A stretch of 64,000 nucleotides of DNA from Methanoflorens sp963701995. Lineage in GTDB: Archaea > Halobacteriota > Bog-38 > Methanoflorentales > Methanoflorentaceae. Below are positions 16,548 to 24,658 of the stretch, in pieces. The position numbers and the translations under genes were made by a program. The notes beneath the pieces were generated by a model. The model worked only from the letters and a program-made list of their open reading frames with translations, was not told the DNA's origin and ran no database searches. Positions within the stretch are counted from its first letter, which is position 1, and each line of letters opens with the position of its first letter. The DNA lies in contig OY969693.1 in the NCBI GenBank assembly GCA_963701995.1, positions 1,488,001 to 1,552,000 of the forward strand, read 5' to 3'.

Positions 16548-17355
16548 CATCCACCACTACGTGTGCAACTCCCGGGGCGTAGTCCTTCACTTTCCGCACG
16601 CTGAGCAACTCGGGTGATCGAGCGAGTGCTCGGGCAGCCTGCGCCACGTGAGCACGAGGGCGCTCGCGTATCAACTCTAACGGGACGAGTTCGTGGTAGT
16701 GTACGACGCCACCGGGAGCGACAGCTTGAAGCGCTTTGTAAAGATACTCGCACGCGTCAAAATGTCCCATTAGTACGCGGTCGAATTGCTCTTTCGGCGC
16801 GACGTCAGCGCAGTTGCCTAAGATGGGTCGGACTATGCCGTCAACGTTGTTAAGCGTGATATTCTCCTTTAGGTAACCATATGCAATTGAATTGAGTTCA
16901 ATCGCGCATATCGACTGAGGATGCGCGTGCATTGCCATCGGTATGCAAAGCTGGCCTATGCCACTGAACATGTCGAGGACTTTTTCGTTGCCGCCGACTT
17001 TGCTCATTCGAACTCGCTCCGCAAAGTTGCCCGCAGAGAACATGACGCGGCTCGCGTCGAGTGCGAATTTGCAATAGTTTTCCTTGTGGATAGTGCTCGT
17101 TTCTGAGCCCGCTATGACTTCGATGTTAGGCGTACGGAGGCTACCGCGTATTCCTTTGTCCCACAATGCGCTCTTGCAGCGTGGGTACAGGTCCAGCAAC
17201 GCCTCGCCTATGTCGTGTTTGAGGTGCTCAATTTTTGCCGGGATATTCACCAGCACCAAGTCGCCAAGGATCTGCCATCTGCGGGGAAGCAGCTGTCTTT
17301 CGTCTTCTGCGAGTGGCGCTGGTAGCAATGGTTCAAGCAGCTGATGCCCTCTCAT
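16534..17355 (-). CDS. Trm5/Taw2-family tRNA-modifying enzyme (probably Taw2)
   Basis: SAM-binding protein of 273 residues. It has an N-terminal Trm5-like region (LGDLVLVNIPAKIEHLKHDI), a Rossmann core with DMFSGIGQLCIPMA, the acidic AIELNSIAYGYLKENI, and VHYHELVPLE. Trm5 methyltransferases have an NLP motif after strand 4; here the segment is VLMGHFDACEYL, which fits Taw2/TYW2, the enzyme adding an aminocarboxypropyl group in wyosine formation at position 37 of tRNA-Phe. It is translated just after nmd3 (four-base overlap). Confidence 0.8.
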   Translation of the reverse strand: MRGHQLLEPLLPAPLAEDERQLLPRRWQILGDLVLVNIPAKIEHLKHDIGEALLDLYPRCKSALWDKGIRGSLRTPNIEVIAGSETSTIHKENYCKFALDASRVMFSAGNFAERVRMSKVGGNEKVLDMFSGIGQLCIPMAMHAHPQSICAIELNSIAYGYLKENITLNNVDGIVRPILGNCADVAPKEQFDRVLMGHFDACEYLYKALQAVAPGGVVHYHELVPLELIRERPRAHVAQAARALARSPELLSVRKVKDYAPGVAHVVVDARIN

Positions 17356-18374
17356 GGAAGGATGAATGCTCCTTCTCGCGTCTTCACGACCTGTATCTCT
17401 TTACCTTCGTCGTCTTTACAAACATACGGAGGCCTCTTGATGGCAAGAGTGACGTAAGTCTCCGGATCGAGCAGGTGGGCCTCATCGGCATCGATCGAGA
17501 CCAAAACAGTTCGTTTCGCGTCACTTCGAGCGCCCAAGAGTTGGGCATTGCGCAAATCCTCTGCTTTTAGAGCAGCGCTTTGGCCTGTTTCAAGGTCGAC
17601 AGCGTTTGTCGTGCTTGTTGCCGAGCATATCTCATAAATGTGCTGCTTGGCCGAAATAATCGCGCCAGTCGGAAATTCAGGCAGCCTCACGACGAAGGTT
17701 ACACGGTAAATGTCCTTTCCGTCGCGTCGTCCCACAAGCTTGGCCGAATCGCTGAAGTTGCCTCCCATCTCCCGAACCAAGGCGCGGACGATTCGCTTTG
17801 CGGCTTTGACTGTGCCGACGTACACGTCAAGGCCTTCTCTTAGCTGGATGGTCTTGGCAATAAACGCCAGCCTATCCGCCTTCCGTGCGCTATCAATGGT
17901 TCTTGTTACGATTTCGAGGGCGCGCTGTAACTCGGCCTCATCCGGCGTCCTGTGGTCGGCGCGTATTTGAACTTTGCTTTCGTAGTAACCGCCTGAGATT
18001 CTACAGCATCTGTCGCATGTCGCTCGGTCTACCCGAACATCTATATCAAAACTCTTGTGTTGCGTCTCCTCAAGATGAGGAACGTCGACTTCGACGCGCG
18101 CACGTACCATCGTCTGCGTAACTTCATCCAAAATAACCTTGACTGTGGCTTCGTCTGCATTGATCGTCAGAGCCTCTTCGACCACATGGCCTATCGCGTG
18201 ATCGAGGTCCTCGTTCAGCCAGTGTCCTCTGAAAAAGTGATCGGAGCACGTCGGACATATTTTGATGGTGAGGAATCCAGGAACTGCCGCGATATTACGG
18301 TCTTGTGCGAGACACCGCTCGCATATACCGTCCGAGGGTTCACCACAGCTGGGACAGATGCTTTTTAAAGTCAA
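17352..18374 (-). CDS. NMD3-related ribosome protein
   Basis: A 340-residue protein with the NMD3 N-terminal zinc fingers: CPSCGEPSDGICERC at residues 8-22 and CPTCSDHFF at about 40, then CDRCCRISGGYYESKVQIR. Eukaryotic NMD3 is the 60S export adapter; archaeal homologues are thought to bind large ribosomal subunits. The eukaryotic nuclear export tail is absent. It forms a likely operon with DUF424 upstream and the Taw2-like gene downstream. Confidence 0.9.
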   Translation of the reverse strand: MTLKSICPSCGEPSDGICERCLAQDRNIAAVPGFLTIKICPTCSDHFFRGHWLNEDLDHAIGHVVEEALTINADEATVKVILDEVTQTMVRARVEVDVPHLEETQHKSFDIDVRVDRATCDRCCRISGGYYESKVQIRADHRTPDEAELQRALEIVTRTIDSARKADRLAFIAKTIQLREGLDVYVGTVKAAKRIVRALVREMGGNFSDSAKLVGRRDGKDIYRVTFVVRLPEFPTGAIISAKQHIYEICSATSTTNAVDLETGQSAALKAEDLRNAQLLGARSDAKRTVLVSIDADEAHLLDPETYVTLAIKRPPYVCKDDEGKEIQVVKTREGAFILP

Positions 18375-18389
18375 ACGATCTCCTCTGAT

Positions 18390-18680
18390 TTAGAAAAGAA
18401 CCATTTGGGCGTGCGGAATACCGTCAATTGTGATCACGCAGTGCTTGTCTACGACGCCGCTGTCGATGCCGCACGCAACAGATTGTTCGCCGACGAGATT
18501 CGCAATCGTGGCTTCTTCGAGTGCCTTTTTCACCTCGTGTTCATCTGCAGGACGACCCTTGAAAAAGTCTTCGTTGACAGAGAGGTGAAGCTCTCCTTCA
18601 CGAAATGTGCGCCCTATTAGTTCTGAATCACATACAGCGACGAGGATCTCTTTGTTAACACTGTATGACTTCAAGTACAT
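18390..18680 (-). CDS. DUF424 family protein
   Basis: Small archaeal protein of 96 residues, MYLKSYSVNKEILVAVCDSE through GEQSVACGIDSG and a C-terminal ITIDGIPHAQMVLF. It matches DUF424, which co-occurs with NMD3 genes; no activity is established. The ATG at 18680 is preferred to the longer frame from 18776, which would overlap mcm and add non-conserved residues. It lies between mcm and nmd3. Confidence 0.85.
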   Translation of the reverse strand: MYLKSYSVNKEILVAVCDSELIGRTFREGELHLSVNEDFFKGRPADEHEVKKALEEATIANLVGEQSVACGIDSGVVDKHCVITIDGIPHAQMVLF

Positions 18681-18717
18681 AGTCGTAAGAGTAGCGACAT
18701 TATTGTTTTCAAGCATT

Positions 18718-20781
18718 CTATTGGTGAGTAAGCCTATAGTTGCCGCTATATCTGACGGGCTCAATGATGGCCCCATCTTGCGCTAATCGGGCTATTTCTG
18801 CTTCGACTTTGTCTTTATCGAAGCCCAATTTCGATGCCCTTTCGATAATTCTGTCGATAGGCGCGGATCCCGCCTCTCGCTCGAGCTCTTTTATGATATC
18901 CCGTATGTTTTTGATGCGTTCTTGTTGACTTTTGCTTTTTCCAACGGCTATTACATCGAAATCTCGCTTCCCCGTTTCAGGGTCCACGCCGACCTCTTTT
19001 AGACAGGCTTCGACTATTTGAATAACGCGTTTCGCGTCCTCGAGCGTCACCCACTTGCTTAGTCTCATGCGAGCGCTCGCTTCGGCAAGCCGCACGAGAG
19101 CTTCGAGCTGGCGAGCGGTTATAGGGATCGGCGAACCCTCGCCGCCTTCTCTCCTCAAACCTACGTAGTAGTCTATGAATTGCTGTTTGGCCTCTTCAGT
19201 GAGGATTGGATTGACCCTTTTTGCGTACCCAATGAACTTCCGCAGCAGCTCTGCTTCAATTTCTGGACTTATGATGCTCATTGCGGCCTCTACCTCTTGA
19301 TTGGGCATTCCTGAGGAGGCAAGCTCTCCTGCAAAATGCGACTGGAGTATGTGTTTCGCGATGCCTGTATCAGTGCTCTCGTTTGGTACATCGGTCAGCA
19401 CGAAGATTAGGTCAAAGCGAGAAAGAAGAGTGGGCTGCATATTGATTTGCTCTGCGATTGATTCATACGGGTCGAATCTCCCGTATCGGGGGTTCGCAGC
19501 TCCCAGCAGGGCGCAACGGCTCTTAAGGTTTGCCATAATTCCCGCTTTTGCCACGCTGACGGTTTGCTGCTCCATCGCTTCGTGGAGAGAAGATCTATCC
19601 TCAGACCGCATCTTGTCCATTTCATCAACTGCCGCTATTCCTTGATCTGCGAGCACAAGTGCGCCTGCCTCTAAAGTCCATCTGCCGTCGCCAAATTCAT
19701 CTTTTATTGCGGTTGCCGTTAACCCCGCCGATGTCGAACTCTTGCCACTGGCGTATATGCCTCTAGGCGCGAGCTGGACGACGTACCGCAGTAGTTGTGA
19801 CTTGCCTATGCCAGGATCGCCCACAAGGAGAATGTGAATATCGCCTCGTACGTGTGAGCCGTCAGGAAGCTTTTTCGGCACGCCCGAAAAAAGTTGGAGC
19901 GCTATTGCCTCCTTGACGCTCTCGTAGCCGAAAATTGATGGAGCTATTGATCGCACGATTGCGCGATCAATTCCTGCGGTCTTTGCAAGCTCGACTATTT
20001 TGCTCTCATCCTCGCCCGATATTTCGATGTCCTGAAACTCTTTATCTTCTATTTCGATCGAATTTGCCTCGAGAAACAAATCGAAGGTCGTGCTTTTCAC
20101 GTTTTGATACTGCCGTTGTGCAACTCGCAGTAAGCCAGTCATTACAACTCTATCGCCGGGAAATACGATTCCGGCCAGCGAGGCTTCTACGTTTGCGTCG
20201 AGCGTCTGCGGTTGTTCTCCGCCTTTCAAGCCTTCAGGGGACTCTTGTAGCCGAATTTTTTGGGCATCGACGAATTTGGAATGTGCGAAATTCAACTTGA
20301 ACGGGCCTTTCTTCCTGCAGACCCGGTGAGAGCATTCAGCTGGCTCTTTGAGCTTGACATCATCTTGTTCGACGCTTGTTATGTTGCCGCAGCTCAAACA
20401 TTCAAAGCCGGCTTCGGTGAGCTTCGGACGAACCTCAGTGGCTTTGCGCACAAGCCCTTCGATTGATACGAGCTTGCCGACGTGGTCACTTCTCAGGTCT
20501 CTAATCTTTGTCTTATCCGAAACGTTGACGATGCGGACTTCCGCGTCCAGTTTGCATTCGATGGGCAGATCATATTCAAGGAGCGCATCGTGCGCTGACC
20601 TTAGGACAGGTAGTGGGCCGTCAACCAATGCATCTGCCAGAGCGATGTCGAAGTTTTGTAGGGCCTGATAGTCCACATCGATGCAGTTTACCTCTGGGTA
20701 CTCGCTCGCGAGTTTGAGTATCTGCTTTTCGTAGTATCGGGCGAAGAATGTGGCCCACCGCTCCTTAAAATCACCACTCAT
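18718..20781 (-). CDS. mcm: Minichromosome maintenance (MCM) helicase
   Basis: Replicative 3'-5' helicase, about 687 residues, no intein. The N-terminal part holds a four-cysteine zinc motif (CLSCGN...CSHRVC) and an OB fold. The AAA+ core has Walker A GDPGIGKSQLL, Walker B VDEMDKM, and the arginine-finger region LLSRFDLIF. A C-terminal winged helix follows (IIKELEREAGSAPIDRIIE). The ATG at 20781 (MSGDFKERW) is chosen over the TTG at 20799 because a TATA-like box lies 27 bases upstream, suggesting a leaderless message. Confidence 0.96.
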   Translation of the reverse strand: MSGDFKERWATFFARYYEKQILKLASEYPEVNCIDVDYQALQNFDIALADALVDGPLPVLRSAHDALLEYDLPIECKLDAEVRIVNVSDKTKIRDLRSDHVGKLVSIEGLVRKATEVRPKLTEAGFECLSCGNITSVEQDDVKLKEPAECSHRVCRKKGPFKLNFAHSKFVDAQKIRLQESPEGLKGGEQPQTLDANVEASLAGIVFPGDRVVMTGLLRVAQRQYQNVKSTTFDLFLEANSIEIEDKEFQDIEISGEDESKIVELAKTAGIDRAIVRSIAPSIFGYESVKEAIALQLFSGVPKKLPDGSHVRGDIHILLVGDPGIGKSQLLRYVVQLAPRGIYASGKSSTSAGLTATAIKDEFGDGRWTLEAGALVLADQGIAAVDEMDKMRSEDRSSLHEAMEQQTVSVAKAGIMANLKSRCALLGAANPRYGRFDPYESIAEQINMQPTLLSRFDLIFVLTDVPNESTDTGIAKHILQSHFAGELASSGMPNQEVEAAMSIISPEIEAELLRKFIGYAKRVNPILTEEAKQQFIDYYVGLRREGGEGSPIPITARQLEALVRLAEASARMRLSKWVTLEDAKRVIQIVEACLKEVGVDPETGKRDFDVIAVGKSKSQQERIKNIRDIIKELEREAGSAPIDRIIERASKLGFDKDKVEAEIARLAQDGAIIEPVRYSGNYRLTHQ

Positions 20782-20807
20782 GCAGATTACACTATACAAA
20801 TCATTCC

Positions 20808-20815
20808 ACTTAAAT
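20808..20815 (-). promoter_or_regulatory. TATA-like box for mcm
   Basis: The minus strand reads ATTTAAGT, 27-34 bases upstream of the mcm ATG. The spacing suits a leaderless transcript. The adjacent mptD gene lies upstream in the same direction. Confidence 0.45.
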
Positions 20816-20841
20816 GTAAGCGAAGCAGTTACGCACTAATT

Positions 20842-20861
20842 AAAGCCTAAAATAGGGCTTT
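20842..20861. terminator. Short hairpin between mptD and mcm
   Basis: AAAGCC (20842-20847) pairs with GGCTTT (20856-20861) around an eight-base A/T-rich loop. It lies 63 bases after the mptD stop and 25 bases before the mcm TATA-like box. It could end the archaeosortase-mptD transcript or mark an operator; no T run follows on the minus strand. Confidence 0.3.
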
Positions 20862-20923
20862 CCGGTGATTCTGCAAATTAGCGGCTTTGCTTGAGCGCGA
20901 AACCGCAGGAGGACCTATTGGCA

Positions 20924-21256
20924 CTACCTCTCGATAAACATCAGCGGATAGTCAGCGTCCTCGTCGTACTGCATCTTTACAAGCACCTTGGCCGTCCCAT
21001 AGGTGACAACAAGCTGGACGTCGAGCATCTTGCCTTCGAGTTCTGCGTAGCCAAATTTGTTGATTTTCGACGCTACGCGGTCTCTGTCGATTCTGACGAT
21101 AATGCTCTCGACGTAGGGTTGCACCCGTATACTCTCTTCGATTGCTTTTTCAAGAGTCGCAATTGTGTCCAAATCGAGTGGTGCGCCGACGTATTGGTGA
21201 TATAAAGCACCAAGTTTTATGCCTGCTTCGAAAAGCGCTTGGTCTCTCTCGTTTAT
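20924..21256 (-). CDS. mptD: Dihydroneopterin aldolase, archaeal type (DUF372), apparent ATA start
   Basis: The frame reads NERDQALFEAGIKLGALYHQ, then LEKAIEESIRVQPYVESIIV and a C-terminal MQYDEDADYPLMFIER, matching archaeal MptD, which cleaves dihydroneopterin in tetrahydromethanopterin synthesis. The only canonical start is a TTG at 21172, which would delete about 28 conserved residues. The expected N-terminus begins at ATA (21256-21254), with GGAGGT eight bases upstream, exactly where an ATGA overlap with the pssA stop would sit. Either the start is ATA or one base is wrong or mutated. About 110 residues from ATA. Confidence 0.82.
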   Translation of the reverse strand: MNERDQALFEAGIKLGALYHQYVGAPLDLDTIATLEKAIEESIRVQPYVESIIVRIDRDRVASKINKFGYAELEGKMLDVQLVVTYGTAKVLVKMQYDEDADYPLMFIER

Positions 21257-21939
21257 CTGAAATACCTCCGGTACAATGGGTTCAGAACATACACAATCGA
21301 GAGTAGCAGGAGAACGGCGGCGATAATCGAATAACTCGTTCCGATCGCGTAGAGAATGAGGATGAGCAGGAGCAATGCGCCCACGACGGCGAGGGTAATT
21401 GTGTTTCTGACTTTCGGGTACTGGATATCGCTCACCATCAGTCCTGCGAGAACGAGAGCGACTGCCAACAAGCCGACTGCTGGAAGTCCAGCAAGAATAT
21501 ATAGCGCGACTATCATGCCAGCCGCAGTGACGGGCAGCCCAGAAAAGGCGGCTTCCTGAGGGGCAACGTTGTACCGCGCAAGCCGCAACATCCCACTGAC
21601 TAAGTATAGGAATGAAACGACGAAGATCAAAAAGAAGAGGGTGCGATAGCCTACGGCGTCTCTGACCGCGTAATACACTAGAATTGACGGCACCAACCCG
21701 AAAGAAACAAAATCTGCGAGTGAGTCGAGCTGGAACCCGAGGCTTCCTTGTCCTCGTGTTCTGGCTAGATAACCATCAGCTCCGTCGGCGAGGACGCACA
21801 CAAGAACAAACACTGCGGCAATACCAATATTGTCTCGATTAGCCTCCGCGAGAAAGAGGATTGCTAGCATGCCAAACAGCAAGTTCACTATCGTGGCAAC
21901 GTCCTGCTCCCTGATTTCCATATCAAAAGGTAACCTCAT
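21253..21939 (-). CDS. pssA: Archaetidylserine synthase (CDP-alcohol phosphatidyltransferase)
   Basis: Integral membrane enzyme that exchanges CMP of CDP-archaeol for serine. The CAP motif is complete: DGADGYLARTRGQG then FQLDSLAD. Several membrane helices follow, as expected for about 228 residues. The ATG at 21939 is preferred because it overlaps the psd stop (TGATG) and follows GGGAGGGG; the longer frame begins at 21954. Neighbours psd and archaeosortase A form a lipid and surface-protein cluster. Confidence 0.92.
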   Translation of the reverse strand: MRLPFDMEIREQDVATIVNLLFGMLAILFLAEANRDNIGIAAVFVLVCVLADGADGYLARTRGQGSLGFQLDSLADFVSFGLVPSILVYYAVRDAVGYRTLFFLIFVVSFLYLVSGMLRLARYNVAPQEAAFSGLPVTAAGMIVALYILAGLPAVGLLAVALVLAGLMVSDIQYPKVRNTITLAVVGALLLLILILYAIGTSYSIIAAVLLLLSIVYVLNPLYRRYFR

Positions 21940-22538
21940 CACCCCTCCCGCCATACGAGCAACTTAGCGATTGTCGTCTTTCCCGCTTTGACTCTTTGCC
22001 CTCGCGATACGACAAATGAATAGCCGCTCGGGAGTGCAACGTCGACCCGTGAGCCAAATCGAATCATGCCTATTCTCTGGCCTCTCGCGAGAATTTCATT
22101 TTGCTTGACGTAGCACACGATCCGCCTGATAACTGCACCTGAGATTTGGGTGACGACAACATTCCCAAGCAGAGTTCGTATAGTAATACTGTTCCGCTCG
22201 TTCTTGTCCGATTCCTTATGAAAAGCGGGGAGTCTACCTCCTTTGTGGTAACGTATGTCAATGACTTCACCGTCGATGGGGGATCTATTGACGTGTACGT
22301 TATGGATGTTCATAAAAATGCTGAGCTGGTTCTCTCGTATCTTGAGCACTCTGCCGTCTGCAGGACTCACTACGTCGGTCGCATCATGGCTTTCCGATAA
22401 CCGTTCAGGATCTCTGAAAAAGAGAAAAAGGGACAACGTAAGGACCACCCCAAGCAACGCGTAACGAGTGAAGAATCCCATGAACGCCGTTAGCGCGGAA
22501 GACCCCAGAATCCAATATTCGGACCCCTTAGCTAGCAC
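21939..22538 (-). CDS. psd: Archaetidylserine decarboxylase proenzyme
   Basis: Decarboxylates archaetidylserine to archaetidylethanolamine. The 199-residue protein is the short form: two N-terminal hydrophobic segments, FFRDPER, VVSPADGRV, MNIHNVHVNRSPIDG and the self-cleaving RFGSRVDV, where cleavage at the Gly-Ser bond creates the pyruvoyl group. The GTG start at 22538 has GGAGG eight bases upstream, and the gene overlaps the archaeosortase 3' end by 11 bases. Confidence 0.93.
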   Translation of the reverse strand: MLAKGSEYWILGSSALTAFMGFFTRYALLGVVLTLSLFLFFRDPERLSESHDATDVVSPADGRVLKIRENQLSIFMNIHNVHVNRSPIDGEVIDIRYHKGGRLPAFHKESDKNERNSITIRTLLGNVVVTQISGAVIRRIVCYVKQNEILARGQRIGMIRFGSRVDVALPSGYSFVVSRGQRVKAGKTTIAKLLVWREG

Positions 22539-23307
22539 GCGTCACGCCTCCTTTTAGCAAATCAAATACGCCGACGACCATATCAAGCAATTCTGGGAGT
22601 ATCAGGAATACCAAGTAAGAGATGAGTAGCAACGCACCTAGGGATCCAAATTTTGAAATGATGTCGTGCGAAACGTAGAAACTGTTGTCCGGCAGTCCAA
22701 ACCATTGGTTACCGGTGGCTGTTAGCACAAACGCATTACGAAAGATGTTTAGAACGTAAACTGTGGGAATAGAGATCATGAATGCAGCCAGTTTTCTGCG
22801 GGGAGGGGCAGAAACGCACGATATGACTCCAAGGAACAGTGCGATGCTTTCAATGCCAGTGCAGCCGAGAATGATTTGAACCGGCGCGCCGTTAAGCGTC
22901 AGCACGTTCCATTCGGCCTGTACTGCCGGTACGCCGAAAAAGTTTAGCATCAAAACAGTCTGCGTTGCCACTGCGGCTATCAAAACGTGGTTGAGAGATG
23001 AAAGCTCTGCGAAGGAGAAGTAGAATATGCCACCTATTGCCGCGGCTTTGGTTATTAGCAGCGTCAAATCGTCAGCTTTCGTCCACATCATATAGCCGAC
23101 ATATCCGCAGAAAACGGCGACGAGAAGGGTTACTAAGACGTTGAAATAATCGTCAATTGCGAGATAATAGACGGGCTGGTATGCCCAGTGCAGCGCGAAA
23201 AAAACCCAGCCGGAAGCTCCGAGTGGATATGCGATCTTACGCGGCGCAGCAGTTGCTATAATGAAAAGAACGAGCGCAATCCACAACAAAGTTTGCATGA
23301 AGTCCAC
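22528..23307 (-). CDS. artA: Archaeosortase A
   Basis: Polytopic membrane protein (about 259 residues) with the exosortase/archaeosortase triad: cysteine in ILGCTGIESIA, arginine in YVLNIFRNAFV and histidine in YVSHDIISKFG. ArtA processes proteins ending in PGF-CTERM and attaches them to lipid; in haloarchaea the lipid comes from the archaetidylserine/ethanolamine pathway, matching the psd and pssA neighbours. The start is uncertain: GTG at 23307 or ATG at 23298. No PGF-CTERM substrate is in the window. Confidence 0.9.
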   Translation of the reverse strand: MDFMQTLLWIALVLFIIATAAPRKIAYPLGASGWVFFALHWAYQPVYYLAIDDYFNVLVTLLVAVFCGYVGYMMWTKADDLTLLITKAAAIGGIFYFSFAELSSLNHVLIAAVATQTVLMLNFFGVPAVQAEWNVLTLNGAPVQIILGCTGIESIALFLGVISCVSAPPRRKLAAFMISIPTVYVLNIFRNAFVLTATGNQWFGLPDNSFYVSHDIISKFGSLGALLLISYLVFLILPELLDMVVGVFDLLKGGVTRAS

Positions 23308-23443
23308 CAACGGGCCGTATCACTACATCAGTTCACAACGCCTTATAATAAAACTGGCATATAACCATTTTGACTCCGCTTTTTCGCGTTGTTCTTTTGA
23401 TCTGCGGTCAGCGTCTTGTCCGTGTTAGCGTGGCAGTAACGGC

Positions 23444-23454
23444 CTATATATTTA
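23444..23454 (+). promoter_or_regulatory. TATA box for the TFS gene
   Basis: CTATATATTTA is a strong archaeal TATA match about 63 bases upstream of the likely ATG (23517). It would give a short 5' leader. Confidence 0.55.
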
Positions 23455-23516
23455 TCGTACAAGAGACAAAGAATTCACTCGTAAGAAGCGATGCGTAATC
23501 GGTATCTGTGATCGAA

Positions 23517-23834
23517 ATGGAATTCTGTCCAAAGTGCAAGAGTATTATGGTTCCTGAAGAAGGCTTCGTGAAGTGCCGGACGTGTGGTTTCACAAAGGAA
23601 AAAGGTCAATTAGATAAGAAGAAGCACCTTCACGAAATCTCTCGCAATACACGAACCATGTTGGTGATCGAAGGCGAGTCAGAAAACGGCAAGCCCACAA
23701 TCAAGGCGCATTGCTCTGAATGCGGCAACGACAAAGCCTATTGGTGGCTTAGACAATTGCGTTCCGCCGATGAGAGCGAAGTACGGTTCTTTCGATGTAC
23801 GAAGTGCGGCAAGACGTGGCGAGAATACGACTAG
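23517..23834 (+). CDS. tfs: Transcription elongation factor TFS
   Basis: Archaeal RNA polymerase cleavage factor that rescues backtracked complexes. The 105-residue protein has an N-terminal zinc ribbon (FCPKCKS, CRTCGF) and a C-terminal TFIIS ribbon (CSECGNDKAYWWLRQLRSAD, CTKCGKTWREYD). The acidic loop residues Asp-Glu (SADES) that enter the active site are intact. ATG at 23517 (MEFCPKC) is preferred over the upstream GTG at 23508. It stands alone with its own promoter. Confidence 0.93.
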   Translation: MEFCPKCKSIMVPEEGFVKCRTCGFTKEKGQLDKKKHLHEISRNTRTMLVIEGESENGKPTIKAHCSECGNDKAYWWLRQLRSADESEVRFFRCTKCGKTWREYD

Positions 23835-23969
23835 TTGCTAGAGATAACGCCTACGGACCGCTTACGCAAAAACGTGCCAGAAACACACCGGATTTCGTCG
23901 GCCACGCGAACCAATCGGATACAACACTGAAACCTCAGTCGATATGCAAGGTCGACCCAAATTTTTCAA

Positions 23970-24656
23970 ATGGATATCGAAGTCGTACTGGTGAATCCTG
24001 TTTATGAAGGTAACGTGGGCGCTGTGGCTCGCGTTATGAAGAACTTCGGTTATTCGGAACTGACACTGATCAACCCGTGCGAGCTGGGGGCTTTCGCACG
24101 AGCGATGGCGTCGCATGCCCAGGATGTTCTCGACGCAGCGCGGCGTAAGACGCTTGAAGATGTTCTAGTTGCTTCCAATTTGGTGATAGGAACGACTGGA
24201 ATTGCCGGGTCAAAAGCTAATCTGAGGGCGCCGTACCAGCTTGCTAGGCTCGGCGTTAAGCTCTCCGAAATGCGCGGCATCGCCTCAATACTGTTTGGCG
24301 CTGAAGATCAGGGACTTTCGAATGAAGTGTTACAAGAATGCGACGTTGTCGTCAACGTCGAAACAAGCACGAAATATCCAGTAATGAACATTTCGCACGC
24401 TGCTGCAGTAATATTGTACAGTATAGCTAGCGCTACGACTCCTGCTGCAAGACGAACGGTTGCAACCCACGCTGACCTGGATCGATTGCTTCAGCATACA
24501 AGCGAAGTTCTCGAAGAAATCGATTTTCCGGCGCACAAACGGCGTCGCGTGCTTCTCAACCTCAAGCGCATCTGTGGCAGATCAGAACTGAGCAGTTCAG
24601 AGGTGAGAACGCTTAGAGGCGTACTAAGCAGAATAGAACTCCGTCTCAGACGATGA
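23970..24656 (+). CDS. trmJ: tRNA 2'-O-methyltransferase TrmJ (SPOUT family)
   Basis: Methylates ribose at position 32 of tRNA. The 228-residue protein has the SPOUT SAM-binding knot: LVNPVYEGNVGAVARVMKNF near the start, ILFGAEDQGLSNEVLQECD and NISHAAAVILYSI. The helical C-terminal extension is typical of TrmJ. Convergent with the MTAP gene, two bases apart. Another SpoU-type rRNA methyltransferase is a less likely alternative. Confidence 0.9.
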   Translation: MDIEVVLVNPVYEGNVGAVARVMKNFGYSELTLINPCELGAFARAMASHAQDVLDAARRKTLEDVLVASNLVIGTTGIAGSKANLRAPYQLARLGVKLSEMRGIASILFGAEDQGLSNEVLQECDVVVNVETSTKYPVMNISHAAAVILYSIASATTPAARRTVATHADLDRLLQHTSEVLEEIDFPAHKRRRVLLNLKRICGRSELSSSEVRTLRGVLSRIELRLRR

Positions 24657-24658
24657 GG

